Shown here one piece after another: positions 17,169 to 26,669 of a stretch of 64,000 nt of DNA. A program made the position numbers and the translations under genes. Each line of letters starts with the position of its first letter. Position 1 is the stretch's first letter. This DNA comes from Sedimentisphaerales bacterium (lineage in GTDB: Bacteria; Planctomycetota; Phycisphaerae; Sedimentisphaerales; Anaerobacaceae): positions 1-64,000 of the forward strand of contig JAFGLV010000114.1 of assembly GCA_016927855.1 (NCBI GenBank). The letters run 5' to 3'. The notes under the pieces were generated by a model. That model ran no database searches, had not been told where the DNA came from, and worked only from the letters and a program-made list of their open reading frames with translations.

Positions 17169-19313
17169 CTACGGCCTTTCGATCTTGCAGGCGATATCGC
17201 CGGTGAAGGGCGGAACGGCGAGACGCAAGGCGGCTGGGCCGCACGTCACGCTCTGCTGGGCCAGCGCTTCGCCCCGCGCGGTGTCCCACCAGAGGACGCG
17301 GTAAGGTCCTGGCTGCAACTTCTCGATCTCTACGAGCGCATTCTTGACCACCGCTGGCCGTCTGCTCTCGGCGACCTGGTTCCACCAGATGGCCTGGGGG
17401 TCGAAGAGCCACAGATACGCGCGCTCACGCCCCTGATAACCGAGTACGCCAAGAGAATTGCCGAGCGCGGTTGCCTGCGCTGCGTCGAGCCTCGCCAAGG
17501 AGATGTCGCGCAGAAACGCCGACAGGGGACGGTAATGGCGGTAGGCGTTCTGCCGGTCGAGTTCTTCCCACCACCAGAACATGGCGGTTCCCGAGCCTCC
17601 TGAGAACGCCGATGCCCAGAGGCAGTTGTGAAAGTGGATGCCTTCGGTGTCCTGCTTCAAATAATCGCTTTGTCGCCACTGCGGTGTCGCCAGGCCGAAC
17701 TCGCCGATCAGGACCGGTTTGGCCGGCGCGTGTGCGCGCAGGAACTGCGCCTTGGCTGCGATGACCGCCTGTTCGTCCTTGTAGTCTTCTTGGGTATCGA
17801 GGCGCATGTAGTGGTGCAGTTGCGCCACATCGAGGCTGTCGAGCCGGCAGTCCTTGGCCGAAGGGCTCCAGGTGCTCGTCGCGCGCAGATGGTGATACGG
17901 ATCGATCTGCTCCAGGTATGTGGCGAGCTCAGCGTAAAACCGCTCGGTGGGCAGACCTGGATCGATTTCGTTGAAGTACTCCCAGATACCCACACTCGTC
18001 GAATACCCCCAGCGCGCGACGGCATATCGCAACAGCTTCTTGGCGTCCTCGATCGCGCGGCCATATTGAGGGCTATCAGCACTGGAAAGGTCCTTCATGT
18101 ACAGGTCACGTGTGATCAGGCAAAGCATCAGGCGAATACCATGCGCCTCAGCCGATTCCAGCAACTTGTCGAGCATGAAGCAGTCAAGCTGATTGTACGC
18201 ACCCCGGATGGGACGATTGACGTCGGCTTCCCATAGCAGTTCCGGCCCTCCCGCCGCCTCCTTGAGCGAGAGGCCGTCCAACCAGATCGTCCCAACTCCC
18301 ACCTGCGCCAGGACAATCGTGCCAAGCCAATAATCATTCCGACCGGTCGTGAATTCCTCGTGAAACGACTGCCACTGGCCGCCAGCCGCCGCCTCGAGGT
18401 GCGTCCGGAGCGGGTTTCCCTGCCTTTGAATCCGCAGGGCAGTGGGGCCATCTGTTCGGAAGCGTCCGCGCAGGACGTACCGCGTCTCCGGTCGCAGCGC
18501 CACCGGGTGCGAGGGCGAAGCGGTGATCGAGGTCCCGTCGTCACCCTCTATCTTGACGCACCTCGCACCGTTCTCAGCGCCTGGAAGCGGCACGATGATG
18601 TCCCGGCGTCGCCAGGAACGGTCCCACGCGCTCTTGGGCGCCTCGATCGCCAGCGCCCAGTCGCTGCAACACGTCCAAACCCGCACGAAGTTGGCGCCGT
18701 TGGCCCCCAGCTTGCCGAAGATCTCGTCTGCCTTGACCAGCGTCACGTACTGGCCTTCCCCTACGAATGCGAGGTTCTGTCCGATGGCGAAAAAAGGTGT
18801 TCCGTCGCTCAGCTCGAAGAAGCGCGGGTCGGCACGCCCGACGCGCAGGAAGCCCTTGCCCTGCGACGGCACGCACTCGAAGGTCACGCTCTGGGAGCGA
18901 CTCTGGTTGCCACCGGCGCGGACCGCGGCGGTTGCCTCGTACGCTCCCGTCTCCATCGGCGCGAACCTCGCCTTCCACGAACCGGTATCAACGGGATAGA
19001 ACCAGGCGGCGCTGCGCCCTGACTGCCTGAACTGACGGTGCTCGTAGTCCTGGCTATAGAATGCGGGCAGTCGAACGATCTCGCCGCCGGGAGTTTTGAT
19101 CTCGATATCGACGCTGATTTGGTTTGGATCGTAAGGGTTGTCATGCTGACCGTCGGCGGCGATGGCGAAATCGACCCTCTCGAATCGACCGACCTGGCCC
19201 GCCGACACACGCAACCCGACCGCGCCTGCCGCCTGGCACGTCCCGGCGCACAGCAGAATCGACAGACACCAGTCGAACGCATACAACCTGACAGTGATCC
19301 GGCGCATCGGCAA
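17169..19313 (-). CDS. Exported DUF5060 plus GH5-like (clan GH-A) glycoside hydrolase
   Basis: A 714-residue protein. A signal peptide (CLSILLCAGTCQAAG) is followed by a DUF5060-type beta-sandwich (about 30-155: WFYPVDTGSWKARFAPMETG). Then comes a barrel beginning RFFELSDGTPFFAIGQNLAF. A carbohydrate-binding-like sandwich appears inserted at about 235-360 (NGARCVKIEGDDGTSITASP, TIWLDGLSLKEAAGG). The catalytic pair fits clan GH-A: acid/base Glu449 in WEYFNEIDPG and nucleophile Glu538 in VLIGEFGLATP. A C-terminal beta-sandwich (GPYRVLWWDTARGEAL) ends the protein. The substrate is unknown; exported endo-acting glycanase is likely. It stands apart from the pectin locus, on the opposite strand, and 38 bp upstream of nothing co-oriented except the efflux operon behind it. 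Confidence 0.75.
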   Translation of the reverse strand: MPMRRITVRLYAFDWCLSILLCAGTCQAAGAVGLRVSAGQVGRFERVDFAIAADGQHDNPYDPNQISVDIEIKTPGGEIVRLPAFYSQDYEHRQFRQSGRSAAWFYPVDTGSWKARFAPMETGAYEATAAVRAGGNQSRSQSVTFECVPSQGKGFLRVGRADPRFFELSDGTPFFAIGQNLAFVGEGQYVTLVKADEIFGKLGANGANFVRVWTCCSDWALAIEAPKSAWDRSWRRRDIIVPLPGAENGARCVKIEGDDGTSITASPSHPVALRPETRYVLRGRFRTDGPTALRIQRQGNPLRTHLEAAAGGQWQSFHEEFTTGRNDYWLGTIVLAQVGVGTIWLDGLSLKEAAGGPELLWEADVNRPIRGAYNQLDCFMLDKLLESAEAHGIRLMLCLITRDLYMKDLSSADSPQYGRAIEDAKKLLRYAVARWGYSTSVGIWEYFNEIDPGLPTERFYAELATYLEQIDPYHHLRATSTWSPSAKDCRLDSLDVAQLHHYMRLDTQEDYKDEQAVIAAKAQFLRAHAPAKPVLIGEFGLATPQWRQSDYLKQDTEGIHFHNCLWASAFSGGSGTAMFWWWEELDRQNAYRHYRPLSAFLRDISLARLDAAQATALGNSLGVLGYQGRERAYLWLFDPQAIWWNQVAESRRPAVVKNALVEIEKLQPGPYRVLWWDTARGEALAQQSVTCGPAALRLAVPPFTGDIACKIERP

Positions 19314-19351
19314 CCTCGTCTTTCAACCGCCTGAAGGCGGAACTCTAAACA

Positions 19352-20890
19352 CTAGGGCAGGCCGGGGCCGGTGACGGGCTCGGCGCCGGGAGCGGCGATG
19401 CCGCGGCGGTGCAGCAGAGAGCCCTCCAGGCGGTAGAGCGCGACCAGCGCCTTGAGGTAGTTGGCGACCGCTTCGGTCTCGGCAATCTGGCTGGCGACGA
19501 GGTCACGTTGGACCTGAGCCACCAGCAGCGAGGTGGAGCGTCCGACCTTGAACTTCTCGGTCTCGGCGCGGAGGTTCTCCTCCTGGCTTTCGCGCGTCGC
19601 CGTTGTCGCGGCGATCTGCTGGCGCGTCCGATTGACCTCGATATAGGCCGAACGCACGTCCACCTGGGCTAGTTGAATGAGATTCTCCAACGCCAGGCGC
19701 AGTTGCTGGCGGCTGACAGCGGCGCGATGGTACTGAGCGCGCGCCGAACGATTCGAAGGCGGATATTCGAACGCCAGACCGGTGGTGACATCGTAGCTGC
19801 CGCGCCCCAGGTCGCTCACGGCCCGCCCGAACACGTTGGCGTAGCCGCTCTTGCCGTAGTCAATGAAGACATCCAGGCGGGGCAGCAAGCCGTTGCGAGT
19901 TCGGACGACCTCCAGTTCACCGCTCTGGATGAGCAGTCTTGCCTGGTTCAAATCGGGACGCAGCCGCAGGGCCACCGCCACGTGCTGCTCGACGTCGGTC
20001 AGGGTGACGTCGGGCAACGTAGCCTGGTATTCCAGGACGACGTTGCAGTCCCAGTCGACGGAATCGGAAGGGTTCATCACCCGCAGCAGGTTTAGGCGCT
20101 CCTGGGCCAGGTCGCTTCGCGCGTTGATGAGGTTCTCCCGCCGCAGCGCCACCTCCGCCTTGGCCGCCGCCAACTCCGTCTCGCCCAGCGTGCCGACGGT
20201 GATCCGCTCCTGCGTCTCGGCCATCTGCTGTTCGGCCAGCGCCAGCGAGTTCGTGTAGATTTCGATCTGCTTTTGCGACAGCGCATAGTTCCAGAAACGC
20301 GTCTCCACTTCCTCGACCAGCAGCTCGGTGAAGGCCCGCAACTCGTATTCGGTAATGAGCGCGTCGATCTTAGCTTGCTCGATCCGCGCTGTGTTGGCCT
20401 TGACGCTCATGCCTCGCAGCAGCGCTTGGGTCACGGTGAGCCCGACGCGGTTGGACACGAACGTATCGCCGTACAACGAACTGTCGGTGTAGCGCGACGT
20501 AGCACCGAGTTGAACAGAGGTGCCCGTCGGAAACAGCTTGGACAGCAGCAGGGCGCCGTTGACGGAATCGACGATTTGATTCTCGATGCCTGAACCGGCG
20601 CGGGCGAGGCGATCCTGAACGGCGCGACTCGAGGAAACTTCTCCTGCAAGTGTCGTATCGAAGACGGCCCGCTGCTGGGCCTCGAAAGTCTCGATAATCT
20701 CGGGATTGAGTTTCATGACGAAGAGCGCGCGGTTGTTTTCCATGGCCAGAAGGATGGCACGCTCGATGTCCACGGTCAGGGTGTTGGGGTCAGGGGTGTT
20801 CGGGTCGGCCGACAGGCAAGGTATAACGCAGCAGGATTCGACCAGCAGGACCGCACCGCAGAGCATTGAGACGTAGTTCTTGATCGACAT
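19352..20890 (-). CDS. TolC-family outer membrane efflux protein
   Basis: A 512-residue protein with a signal peptide (about 1-28) and long alpha-helical repeats typical of the TolC/OEP family: two related halves, each with LxxAEQQMAETQERITVG-like and AETEKFKVGRSTSLLVAQVQ helices, separated by strands such as GTSVQLGATSRYTDSSL. It forms a trimeric outer membrane and periplasmic tunnel. The ATG at 20890 is preceded by AAGGGG. It is the third gene of the efflux operon after the fusion protein and the RND pump, across a 120-bp gap that carries a dispersed repeat. Confidence 0.88.
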   Translation of the reverse strand: MSIKNYVSMLCGAVLLVESCCVIPCLSADPNTPDPNTLTVDIERAILLAMENNRALFVMKLNPEIIETFEAQQRAVFDTTLAGEVSSSRAVQDRLARAGSGIENQIVDSVNGALLLSKLFPTGTSVQLGATSRYTDSSLYGDTFVSNRVGLTVTQALLRGMSVKANTARIEQAKIDALITEYELRAFTELLVEEVETRFWNYALSQKQIEIYTNSLALAEQQMAETQERITVGTLGETELAAAKAEVALRRENLINARSDLAQERLNLLRVMNPSDSVDWDCNVVLEYQATLPDVTLTDVEQHVAVALRLRPDLNQARLLIQSGELEVVRTRNGLLPRLDVFIDYGKSGYANVFGRAVSDLGRGSYDVTTGLAFEYPPSNRSARAQYHRAAVSRQQLRLALENLIQLAQVDVRSAYIEVNRTRQQIAATTATRESQEENLRAETEKFKVGRSTSLLVAQVQRDLVASQIAETEAVANYLKALVALYRLEGSLLHRRGIAAPGAEPVTGPGLP

Positions 20891-20919
20891 AATCCCCTTC
20901 TTTAGTTCTTGGGTTGTCC

Positions 20920-20985
20920 GAACGCTGGGGCGTTCGGTATAGGTCCTATTCGTCCTATGGGACCTATGCCAAACGCGACGTGTCG
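20920..20985. repeat. Dispersed repeat, family F (GGTCCTATTCGTCCTAT)
   Basis: Hairpin CGAACGCTGGGGCGTTCG, then AGGTCCTATTCGTCCTATGG and GACCTATG, then hairpin AAACGCGACGTGTCGCGTTT. This is the design of 6336-6393 with different hairpin sequences. It lies between the pump and TolC genes. Read on either strand the core would encode glycine-proline-isoleucine runs, but no gene uses it here. Confidence 0.7.
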
Positions 20986-21023
20986 CGTTTGGGGAACCGC
21001 ACCAGGTGCGCCACGGCGTGCCC

Positions 21024-24000
21024 CTACGCGGTCGCCGAGACGGCGCCGGGTTTGCGGCGTTCGAAGACCGAGTAGACGACCGGCACGAATACGAGCGTAA
21101 TCAAGGTCGAGCTGAGCAGGCCGCCGATGACGGCGCGCGCCATCGGTGCCTGGGCTTCGCCGCCTTCGCCGACGCCGAGCGCCAGCGGCACCAGGCCGAT
21201 CACGGTGGTCGTCGCGGTCATCAGGATCGGACGCAGACGCCGCCGTCCCGCCTCTTCGATCGCTTCGCGCAGCGGCATCCCGTCGCGGCGGCGCAGCAGG
21301 TTCGTATGGTCCACCAGCAGGATCGCGTTGTTGACGACGATCCCGCCCAGCATGATACAGCCGATGAACGACTGCACGTTGAAGGTCGTGTGCGTCAGGA
21401 ACAGCATCAGGATCACGCCGATAGCCGCCAGCGGCACCGAGAACATCACCACGAACGGATCGCGCAACGACTCGTACTGACAAGCCATGACCATGTAGAC
21501 CAGGACGAGCGCCAGCACGCAACTGAGCAGCAACTCGCGGAAGGACTTCTGCTGCTCTTCGTAATCGCCGCCGAGGCCGATGGCAAAGCCCGGCGGCACC
21601 GGCAGCTTGCGCAGCTCGGTGCGGACGTCGGCGAGGATCGAGCCCATGTCGCGACCGCTGATGTCCGCCGAGACGCTGACGATCCGCTCCTGGTCCTTGC
21701 GCTCCACCATGACCGGCCCGCTGCGCGGCGCGACGCGCACCACGTTGCGCAGGACGACCGGCTCGCCTTCCGCGTTGGTCAGGATCAGGTCGAGGATGTC
21801 GCGGATGTTCGATTTCTCGGCCTCGCGCAGCTTTACGAGGATGGCGTACTCGTCGCCGGCCTGGCGATAGTAGCCGGCGGTCGTGCCTGAGAGGATCGTC
21901 TGGAGCGTATTGGCGATGCGCGAGACCGTCAGACTCATGTCCGCGGCTTTCTGGCGGTCGATGAGGATCAACTCTTCCGGCGTGCCCGACTCGCGACTGA
22001 GACGTGTGTCGGTGACGCCCTCCACGGATTGGACGATCTCGCGTACCTGCTGCGCGAGCAGGTCGGCGGTCTCCAGGTCGTGGCCGCGAATTTCGACCTG
22101 CACTCGATCGGTGCCCTGCGCGCCCATGCGGAGGATGAAGAGGCCTTGTCCAACGCGCGTGCGGACGATCATGCCGGGGATGTGGCTGAGCCGGCGGCGC
22201 AGGTCGTTGGCGATCTCTTCGCTCGAGCGTTTGCGCTGCGATTGCGGCTTGAGCGAGATGCGCAAGCTGCCGCTATGGCCCCCCTGGCCGCGCCAGGACG
22301 AGCCGCCGATGCTGGCTTGAACGTTCTGGATCTCGGGGACCGCCTCGTTGACGATCTTCTCGATCATCCGGAATTTCTCATCGACCAGCTCCAGCCGCGT
22401 GCCGATCTCCATCTCGCCTTCGACGCGGACCTCGCCTTCGTCAGTGCTGGGCATCAGCTCGGCGCCGATGTAAGGAACCAGCAGGCCGCAGGCTGCCAGG
22501 GTCAGCACCGCCGCCAGCACCACGAGGGCACGCCGCCGCAGCGCCGCGTGCAGGAGCTTCTTGTAGTCGTCCTCCAGACGTTTGAAGAAGCGCCCGCTGA
22601 TCTCGAAAATGCGCCGTCCCAACCGCTGTTTGCCTTCGGTCTGCCGGGTGTTCGCCGGCAGGATTCGCGCCGAAAGCATCGGCACCACCGTCAGCGCGAC
22701 GATCAGTGAGCACAGTAGCGAGAAGCCTACGACCATGGAGAGTTGTTTGAACATGACGCCGGACATGCCGCGCACGAACACCAGAGGTAGGAAGACCACC
22801 ATCGTCGTCAGCGTGCTGGCGATGACGGCGGAGGTGACCTCCTCGGCGCCGTTGACGGACGCCAGTTCCAGCGGTTCACCCGATTCGCGCAGGCGGAAGA
22901 TGTTCTCCAGCACGACGATGGCATTGTCGACGAGCATGCCGATGCCCAGCGCCAGACCGCCCAGGGTCATGATGTTCAGGGTGAAGCCGCCGAAATACAG
23001 CAGCGCGAACGTCGCGATGATCGAGACGGGAATCGCGGTGGCGATGATGACCGTGCTGCGCACGTTACGCAGGAAGAACAGCAGCACGAAGACCGCCAGC
23101 ACACCGCCATAGACCGCCGACGAGCCGACGTTTTTGATCGACCGCTGGATGTAATCGGAGGTGTCGATGATGGGCACGATCTTGATCTGGGGGATTTCCG
23201 CATTGATGCGTTCGAGCTCCGCCAGGGCGCCGCGTGCGACTTCGACGGTGTTCTTGCCCGACTGCTTGCTGATCGACAGGCGGGTGCCGGGCTCGCCGTT
23301 GACGCGCACGATCCGCGTGATGCGCCGCCAGGAATCTTCGACGTCGGCGATCTCCTTCAGTTGGATCGGCACACCTTGACGGACCGCGATGACGGTATTC
23401 TCAAGTTGTTCGAGATCGGTGTATTCGCCCGGCGTTCGCACGGTGACTTCGAAGTTGCCTTTCTCGACCGTGCCGGCCGGGACGTTGACGTTGCCTTCGC
23501 GCACGCGCTGCACGACCTGGTCGAGCGGGATGGCCAGCGCGTTGATCTTGGCGGGGTCGAGGCTGACGTGAATCTCGCGCTCCTGGCCGCCCCAGACGTC
23601 GACGGCCGCCACGCCGGGCACACGTTCGAGACGGTAGCGGATCTGATCGTCGATGATCTGTCGCATCTGGATCGGATCGAGGTTGCTCGAGGCGCCCAGG
23701 ATGAGTACCGGGAAGCTGGCCAGGTCGAACTTGCGCAACGTCGGCCGATCCGCGTCCTCAGGCAGGCGGTCCGCCACGCGGTCGAGGCGGTCGCGGATGT
23801 CGTTGGCTGCGGCGTCCAAGTCGGTACCCCACGTGAACGTCACGCGGACGGTACCCTGGCCTTCCGCGGAGACGCTCGTGAGCTCTTCGACGCCGGGGAC
23901 GGCGCTGAGCGCCTGCTCCAGCGGTCGCGTGATCAGCTCCTCGATCTCCTCCGGACCGGCGTTTTCATAGCTGCATGAGATGCTCAGCGTCGGATACGAG

Positions 24001-24119
24001 ATGTCGGGCATCAGATCGATCGGCAGCCGCAGCAGCGAGACCGTGCCCAGCAGGATCACGATCAACACCACCATGATGGTGAATATCGGACGATGGACGG
24101 AAAAGTGGGAAGCCTTCAT
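21024..24119 (-). CDS. RND efflux pump, AcrB/HAE1-type inner membrane transporter
   Basis: A 1031-residue proton-driven exporter with 12 expected membrane spans. It opens with [20 protein letters not shown]. It has the first porter domain [19 protein letters not shown], the proton-relay span [20 protein letters not shown] (Asp kept, the next residue Asn as in many HAE1 pumps), and the matching late block [17 protein letters not shown]. Its ATG overlaps the end of the fusion-protein gene (ATGA), so both are co-translated. Substrate class (drug, lipid or metabolite) cannot be told; charged residues for heavy-metal transport are not evident. Confidence 0.92.
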   Translation of the reverse strand: MKASHFSVHRPIFTIMVVLIVILLGTVSLLRLPIDLMPDISYPTLSISCSYENAGPEEIEELITRPLEQALSAVPGVEELTSVSAEGQGTVRVTFTWGTDLDAAANDIRDRLDRVADRLPEDADRPTLRKFDLASFPVLILGASSNLDPIQMRQIIDDQIRYRLERVPGVAAVDVWGGQEREIHVSLDPAKINALAIPLDQVVQRVREGNVNVPAGTVEKGNFEVTVRTPGEYTDLEQLENTVIAVRQGVPIQLKEIADVEDSWRRITRIVRVNGEPGTRLSISKQSGKNTVEVARGALAELERINAEIPQIKIVPIIDTSDYIQRSIKNVGSSAVYGGVLAVFVLLFFLRNVRSTVIIATAIPVSIIATFALLYFGGFTLNIMTLGGLALGIGMLVDNAIVVLENIFRLRESGEPLELASVNGAEEVTSAVIASTLTTMVVFLPLVFVRGMSGVMFKQLSMVVGFSLLCSLIVALTVVPMLSARILPANTRQTEGKQRLGRRIFEISGRFFKRLEDDYKKLLHAALRRRALVVLAAVLTLAACGLLVPYIGAELMPSTDEGEVRVEGEMEIGTRLELVDEKFRMIEKIVNEAVPEIQNVQASIGGSSWRGQGGHSGSLRISLKPQSQRKRSSEEIANDLRRRLSHIPGMIVRTRVGQGLFILRMGAQGTDRVQVEIRGHDLETADLLAQQVREIVQSVEGVTDTRLSRESGTPEELILIDRQKAADMSLTVSRIANTLQTILSGTTAGYYRQAGDEYAILVKLREAEKSNIRDILDLILTNAEGEPVVLRNVVRVAPRSGPVMVERKDQERIVSVSADISGRDMGSILADVRTELRKLPVPPGFAIGLGGDYEEQQKSFRELLLSCVLALVLVYMVMACQYESLRDPFVVMFSVPLAAIGVILMLFLTHTTFNVQSFIGCIMLGGIVVNNAILLVDHTNLLRRRDGMPLREAIEEAGRRRLRPILMTATTTVIGLVPLALGVGEGGEAQAPMARAVIGGLLSSTLITLVFVPVVYSVFERRKPGAVSATA

Positions 24120-25366
24120 CCTGCTGCTCCTGGAGACGCAGCACGTCGCGTCTCTGGGGCATTCCCGCCTTCCGCCTTCTTTTCCTGGGGGCCTTCACCG
24201 TTAGGGATCACGATACTCGACTCGTCTTCCAGAAGATGGTTGCCCATCGTGATAACGGGACCGGCCAGTAGAGACGCAAAATCTTGCGTCTCTACGATCT
24301 CGGCGGTTTCATTCTCGACGATGCCGATGGTCACCGGCACGAATCGCGCCTTTCGCTCAGCCGTGTCGGCTACAAAGACGCCGTCGCGGCCGTCGCGTTT
24401 GACCAGCGCCGCCAGCGGGACCAGGGTCGCATCCGTCTGCCGTGCGAATTCGACCCGGGCGCGGACAAACATGCCAGGCCGGAGCCATTGCTCAGAATTG
24501 GGAACTTCGATCTCGACCCTCGCCTGGCGCGAGCTTTCGCGTAGCAAGGGAGCGATGCGAACGATGTTGCCGACGAAGCTCTGATCGGGATACGCGTCGG
24601 TGGTGATAACGGCTTGCTGGCCCACCCTGACCTTAGGATAGTCGCGCTCGATGACGTAAACGACCCCGGTCAGCGGGTCGATCTCCAGGACTGAGACGAT
24701 CGCTTCGTTGACTTGCAGCAGGGCGCCTTCGTCGACGAAGCGCTCACCGACCACGCGTGCCTCGTCGCCGCCCTCCCAGAAGGCGCGTACCTGGCTGTAC
24801 GAGAGCCTCAGTTCGGCCGCTTTCAGCGCCGCTTCGCGCTGGGCGACCTGAGCCTCGGAGACCTTGAGCTGCGCCTGTCGCGCATTGAAAGTCGCTTCTG
24901 CTTCATCCAGCTCGGAGGCCGACGCGATCTGTTTTTCGCGCAGCGCCTTGGCGCGATCGTATTCGCGCCGCGCCATGTCGAGGTTGCTGGCGGAGTTTTC
25001 GACGTTGGCCTTGGCGACCTGCCATTCCGCCCGTGCCTGCTCGACCTGCTGGGTGAACTCGGCGTCGTCGATGATAGCGATGACGCCGTTGCGCTGGACG
25101 GTGTCGCCGACGTGGACGAGCAGTTGCTTGAGCCAGCCCGAGACTTTGGGCGCGACCACGAACTGCGACTTGGGCAGCAGCGAGCCGGTGAAGACGGCGA
25201 CGTCGCGAATCTCACCGCGGCGCACCGGCTGAATCTCTACTGCCACGGCCATGGCGCCGCGTCCGCCAGCCTGCACGTTGCCGGAGGTCGTCACACGCCG
25301 GTACACCTCCCACCCGAGCGCTCCCAGCACGGCGACCGCCAGGACCCCCATGACGAGCTTCTTCAT
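24116..25366 (-). CDS. RND membrane fusion protein (HlyD/AcrA type)
   Basis: A 416-residue periplasmic adaptor. The start is set at the ATG at 25366 (MKKLVMGVLAVAVLGALG), preceded by AGGAAACAAAGG; the longer frame to 25426 runs into a palindrome. Domain order: membrane anchor 1-20, lipoyl-type half (VVAPKVSGWLKQLLVHVGD), a long hairpin of coiled helices (about 110-190, KALREKQIASASELDEAEA), the second lipoyl half, beta-barrel and membrane-proximal domains. Near the C-terminus, where relatives usually have a short glycine loop before LLEDES, it has VETQDFASLLAG, which is encoded by a dispersed palindrome (24268-24295). First gene of the efflux operon. Confidence 0.9.
   Translation of the reverse strand: MKKLVMGVLAVAVLGALGWEVYRRVTTSGNVQAGGRGAMAVAVEIQPVRRGEIRDVAVFTGSLLPKSQFVVAPKVSGWLKQLLVHVGDTVQRNGVIAIIDDAEFTQQVEQARAEWQVAKANVENSASNLDMARREYDRAKALREKQIASASELDEAEATFNARQAQLKVSEAQVAQREAALKAAELRLSYSQVRAFWEGGDEARVVGERFVDEGALLQVNEAIVSVLEIDPLTGVVYVIERDYPKVRVGQQAVITTDAYPDQSFVGNIVRIAPLLRESSRQARVEIEVPNSEQWLRPGMFVRARVEFARQTDATLVPLAALVKRDGRDGVFVADTAERKARFVPVTIGIVENETAEIVETQDFASLLAGPVITMGNHLLEDESSIVIPNGEGPQEKKAEGGNAPETRRAASPGAAG
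24268..24295 (-). repeat. Palindromic element, family A, inside the fusion-protein gene
   Basis: Arms GTAGAGACGCAA and TTGCGTCTCTAC around a short centre (AATC) form a near-perfect palindrome of 28 bases. It is translated in frame as VETQDFASL. The same peptide, with one changed residue, comes from copies at 36600, 50712 and 55279 in unrelated genes. Confidence 0.8.
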
Positions 25367-25403
25367 CCTTTGTTTCCTAAGATAACGGTTGGGGTTGCGT
25401 AGT

Positions 25404-25435
25404 CCGTGACCCGTGATCCGGGCCACGGGTCACGG
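25404..25435. repeat. Perfect 12-bp inverted repeat in the divergent intergenic region
   Basis: CCGTGACCCGTG and CACGGGTCACGG flank an 8-base loop (ATCCGGGC). It stands between the divergent efflux operon (start 25366) and pectin locus (start 25641), 274 bp in all. It could be an operator, a transcript hairpin or another dispersed repeat; I see only one copy in this window. Confidence 0.6.
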
Positions 25436-25640
25436 GTCGGCCGACCCGCCAATGAAAGACCCATCCTATCACAATCCCGCCCGCCGTCCATTCCTTTCTT
25501 CCACGCCTGAATCCGGGATTCCATGTCCCTGCGAGCTTGACTGGACGTTGGTGCTCGAATCAGGTAGTCTGGTGGGCCGCAGCCGTCCCTCGACGCTTGG
25601 GGCGGGTACGAGCCGAAACGGACCGGAAAGGGTCAAACGC

Positions 25641-26669
25641 ATGAGAACAACCCACCTCTTGATACTAATACTGGCATTGATTTGTGCGGACACAGTGCAA
25701 GGTGCCGAAGTGGCTCCTGAAGGCAAGGTCGCGTCCAAGCCGCTGTTTCGCGATCCCATCTACGACGGTGCGGCCGATCCGGTGCTCTGCTGGAACCGCG
25801 CCGAGAAGAAGTGGTTCATGTTCTACACCAACCGCCGGGCCAATGTCGCCGGCGCCAGGGGAGTTACCTGGGTGCACGGCACGCCCATCGGCATCGCCGA
25901 ATCCTCCGATGCTGGAGCCACCTGGACCTATCGAGGCAAAGCGGAGATATCCTACGGTGGCGACGAGGTCAGCTACTGGGCGCCGGAAGTGATCGAGCAC
26001 GATGGCACGTACCACATGTACCTGACCTTCGTGCCAGGGATCTTCCCCGACTGGGGACATCCACGCGACATCATCCACCTGACCAGCAAGGACCTGCTCA
26101 AGTGGGAGTATGAATCCACGCTCATGCTCTCGTCCGACCGCGTCATCGACGCCTGCGTATACCGATTGCCCGATAATCCCTGGCGTCTCTGGTATAACAA
26201 CGAGCGCGACAGCAAGTCGATCTACCTCGCCGACAGCAACGATCTGTACACGTGGCAGAACAAAGGCAGAGTCACCGGCGTCGGTGAGCGTCCCGGCGAG
26301 GGGCCCAAGGTTTTTCGCTGGAAAGGCTACTACTGGATGGTCGTAGATATTTGGGATGGGCTGGGGCTCTATCGCTCGACCGATGCGCTCAACTGGGAGC
26401 GGCAACCGCACGACCTGGTCAAAGAGGCAGGCCAGGGTGCCGACGACCAAGTCAAGGGGGGACACCCCGACGTGGTCGTCAGCGGCAACCGCGCGTATCT
26501 ATTCTATTTTACCCATCCCGGCCGGCTCCCCCGCGTGCGAGGCGACACCTACGAGACCCGACGCAGCTCGATCCAGGTCGTCGAGCTCCAGTACGCCGAC
26601 GGCACCATCACCTGCGACCGCGACAAGCCGACGTACATCAATCTGCTGCCACCGGAGGAGAACAGATGA
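25641..26669 (+). CDS. Exported GH43-like five-bladed propeller glycosidase
   Basis: A 342-residue protein taken from ATG 25641, with GGAAAGGG upstream and a signal peptide (LLILILALICADTVQG); the frame open from 25413 is upstream leader. The propeller carries the GH43-type trio: base Asp46 in YDGAADPVLCW, modulator Asp170 in VIDACVYRL, acid Glu220 in GEGPKVFRW, with WAPEVIEHDGTYHMY between. These positions are read from motif spacing, not from an alignment. Families GH43, GH117 and GH32 share the fold, so the substrate (arabinan side chains are the contextual guess) is open. Its TGA lies inside the ATGATG start of the next gene, so it heads the plus-strand operon. Confidence 0.75.
   Translation: MRTTHLLILILALICADTVQGAEVAPEGKVASKPLFRDPIYDGAADPVLCWNRAEKKWFMFYTNRRANVAGARGVTWVHGTPIGIAESSDAGATWTYRGKAEISYGGDEVSYWAPEVIEHDGTYHMYLTFVPGIFPDWGHPRDIIHLTSKDLLKWEYESTLMLSSDRVIDACVYRLPDNPWRLWYNNERDSKSIYLADSNDLYTWQNKGRVTGVGERPGEGPKVFRWKGYYWMVVDIWDGLGLYRSTDALNWERQPHDLVKEAGQGADDQVKGGHPDVVVSGNRAYLFYFTHPGRLPRVRGDTYETRRSSIQVVELQYADGTITCDRDKPTYINLLPPEENR

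Noticed and set aside
20909-21100. Frame with a GIGPIRPMGPMP stretch as a possible collagen-like protein
   Set aside because: The glycine-proline pattern comes from the GGTCCTAT repeat and the frame runs antisense into the RND pump gene.
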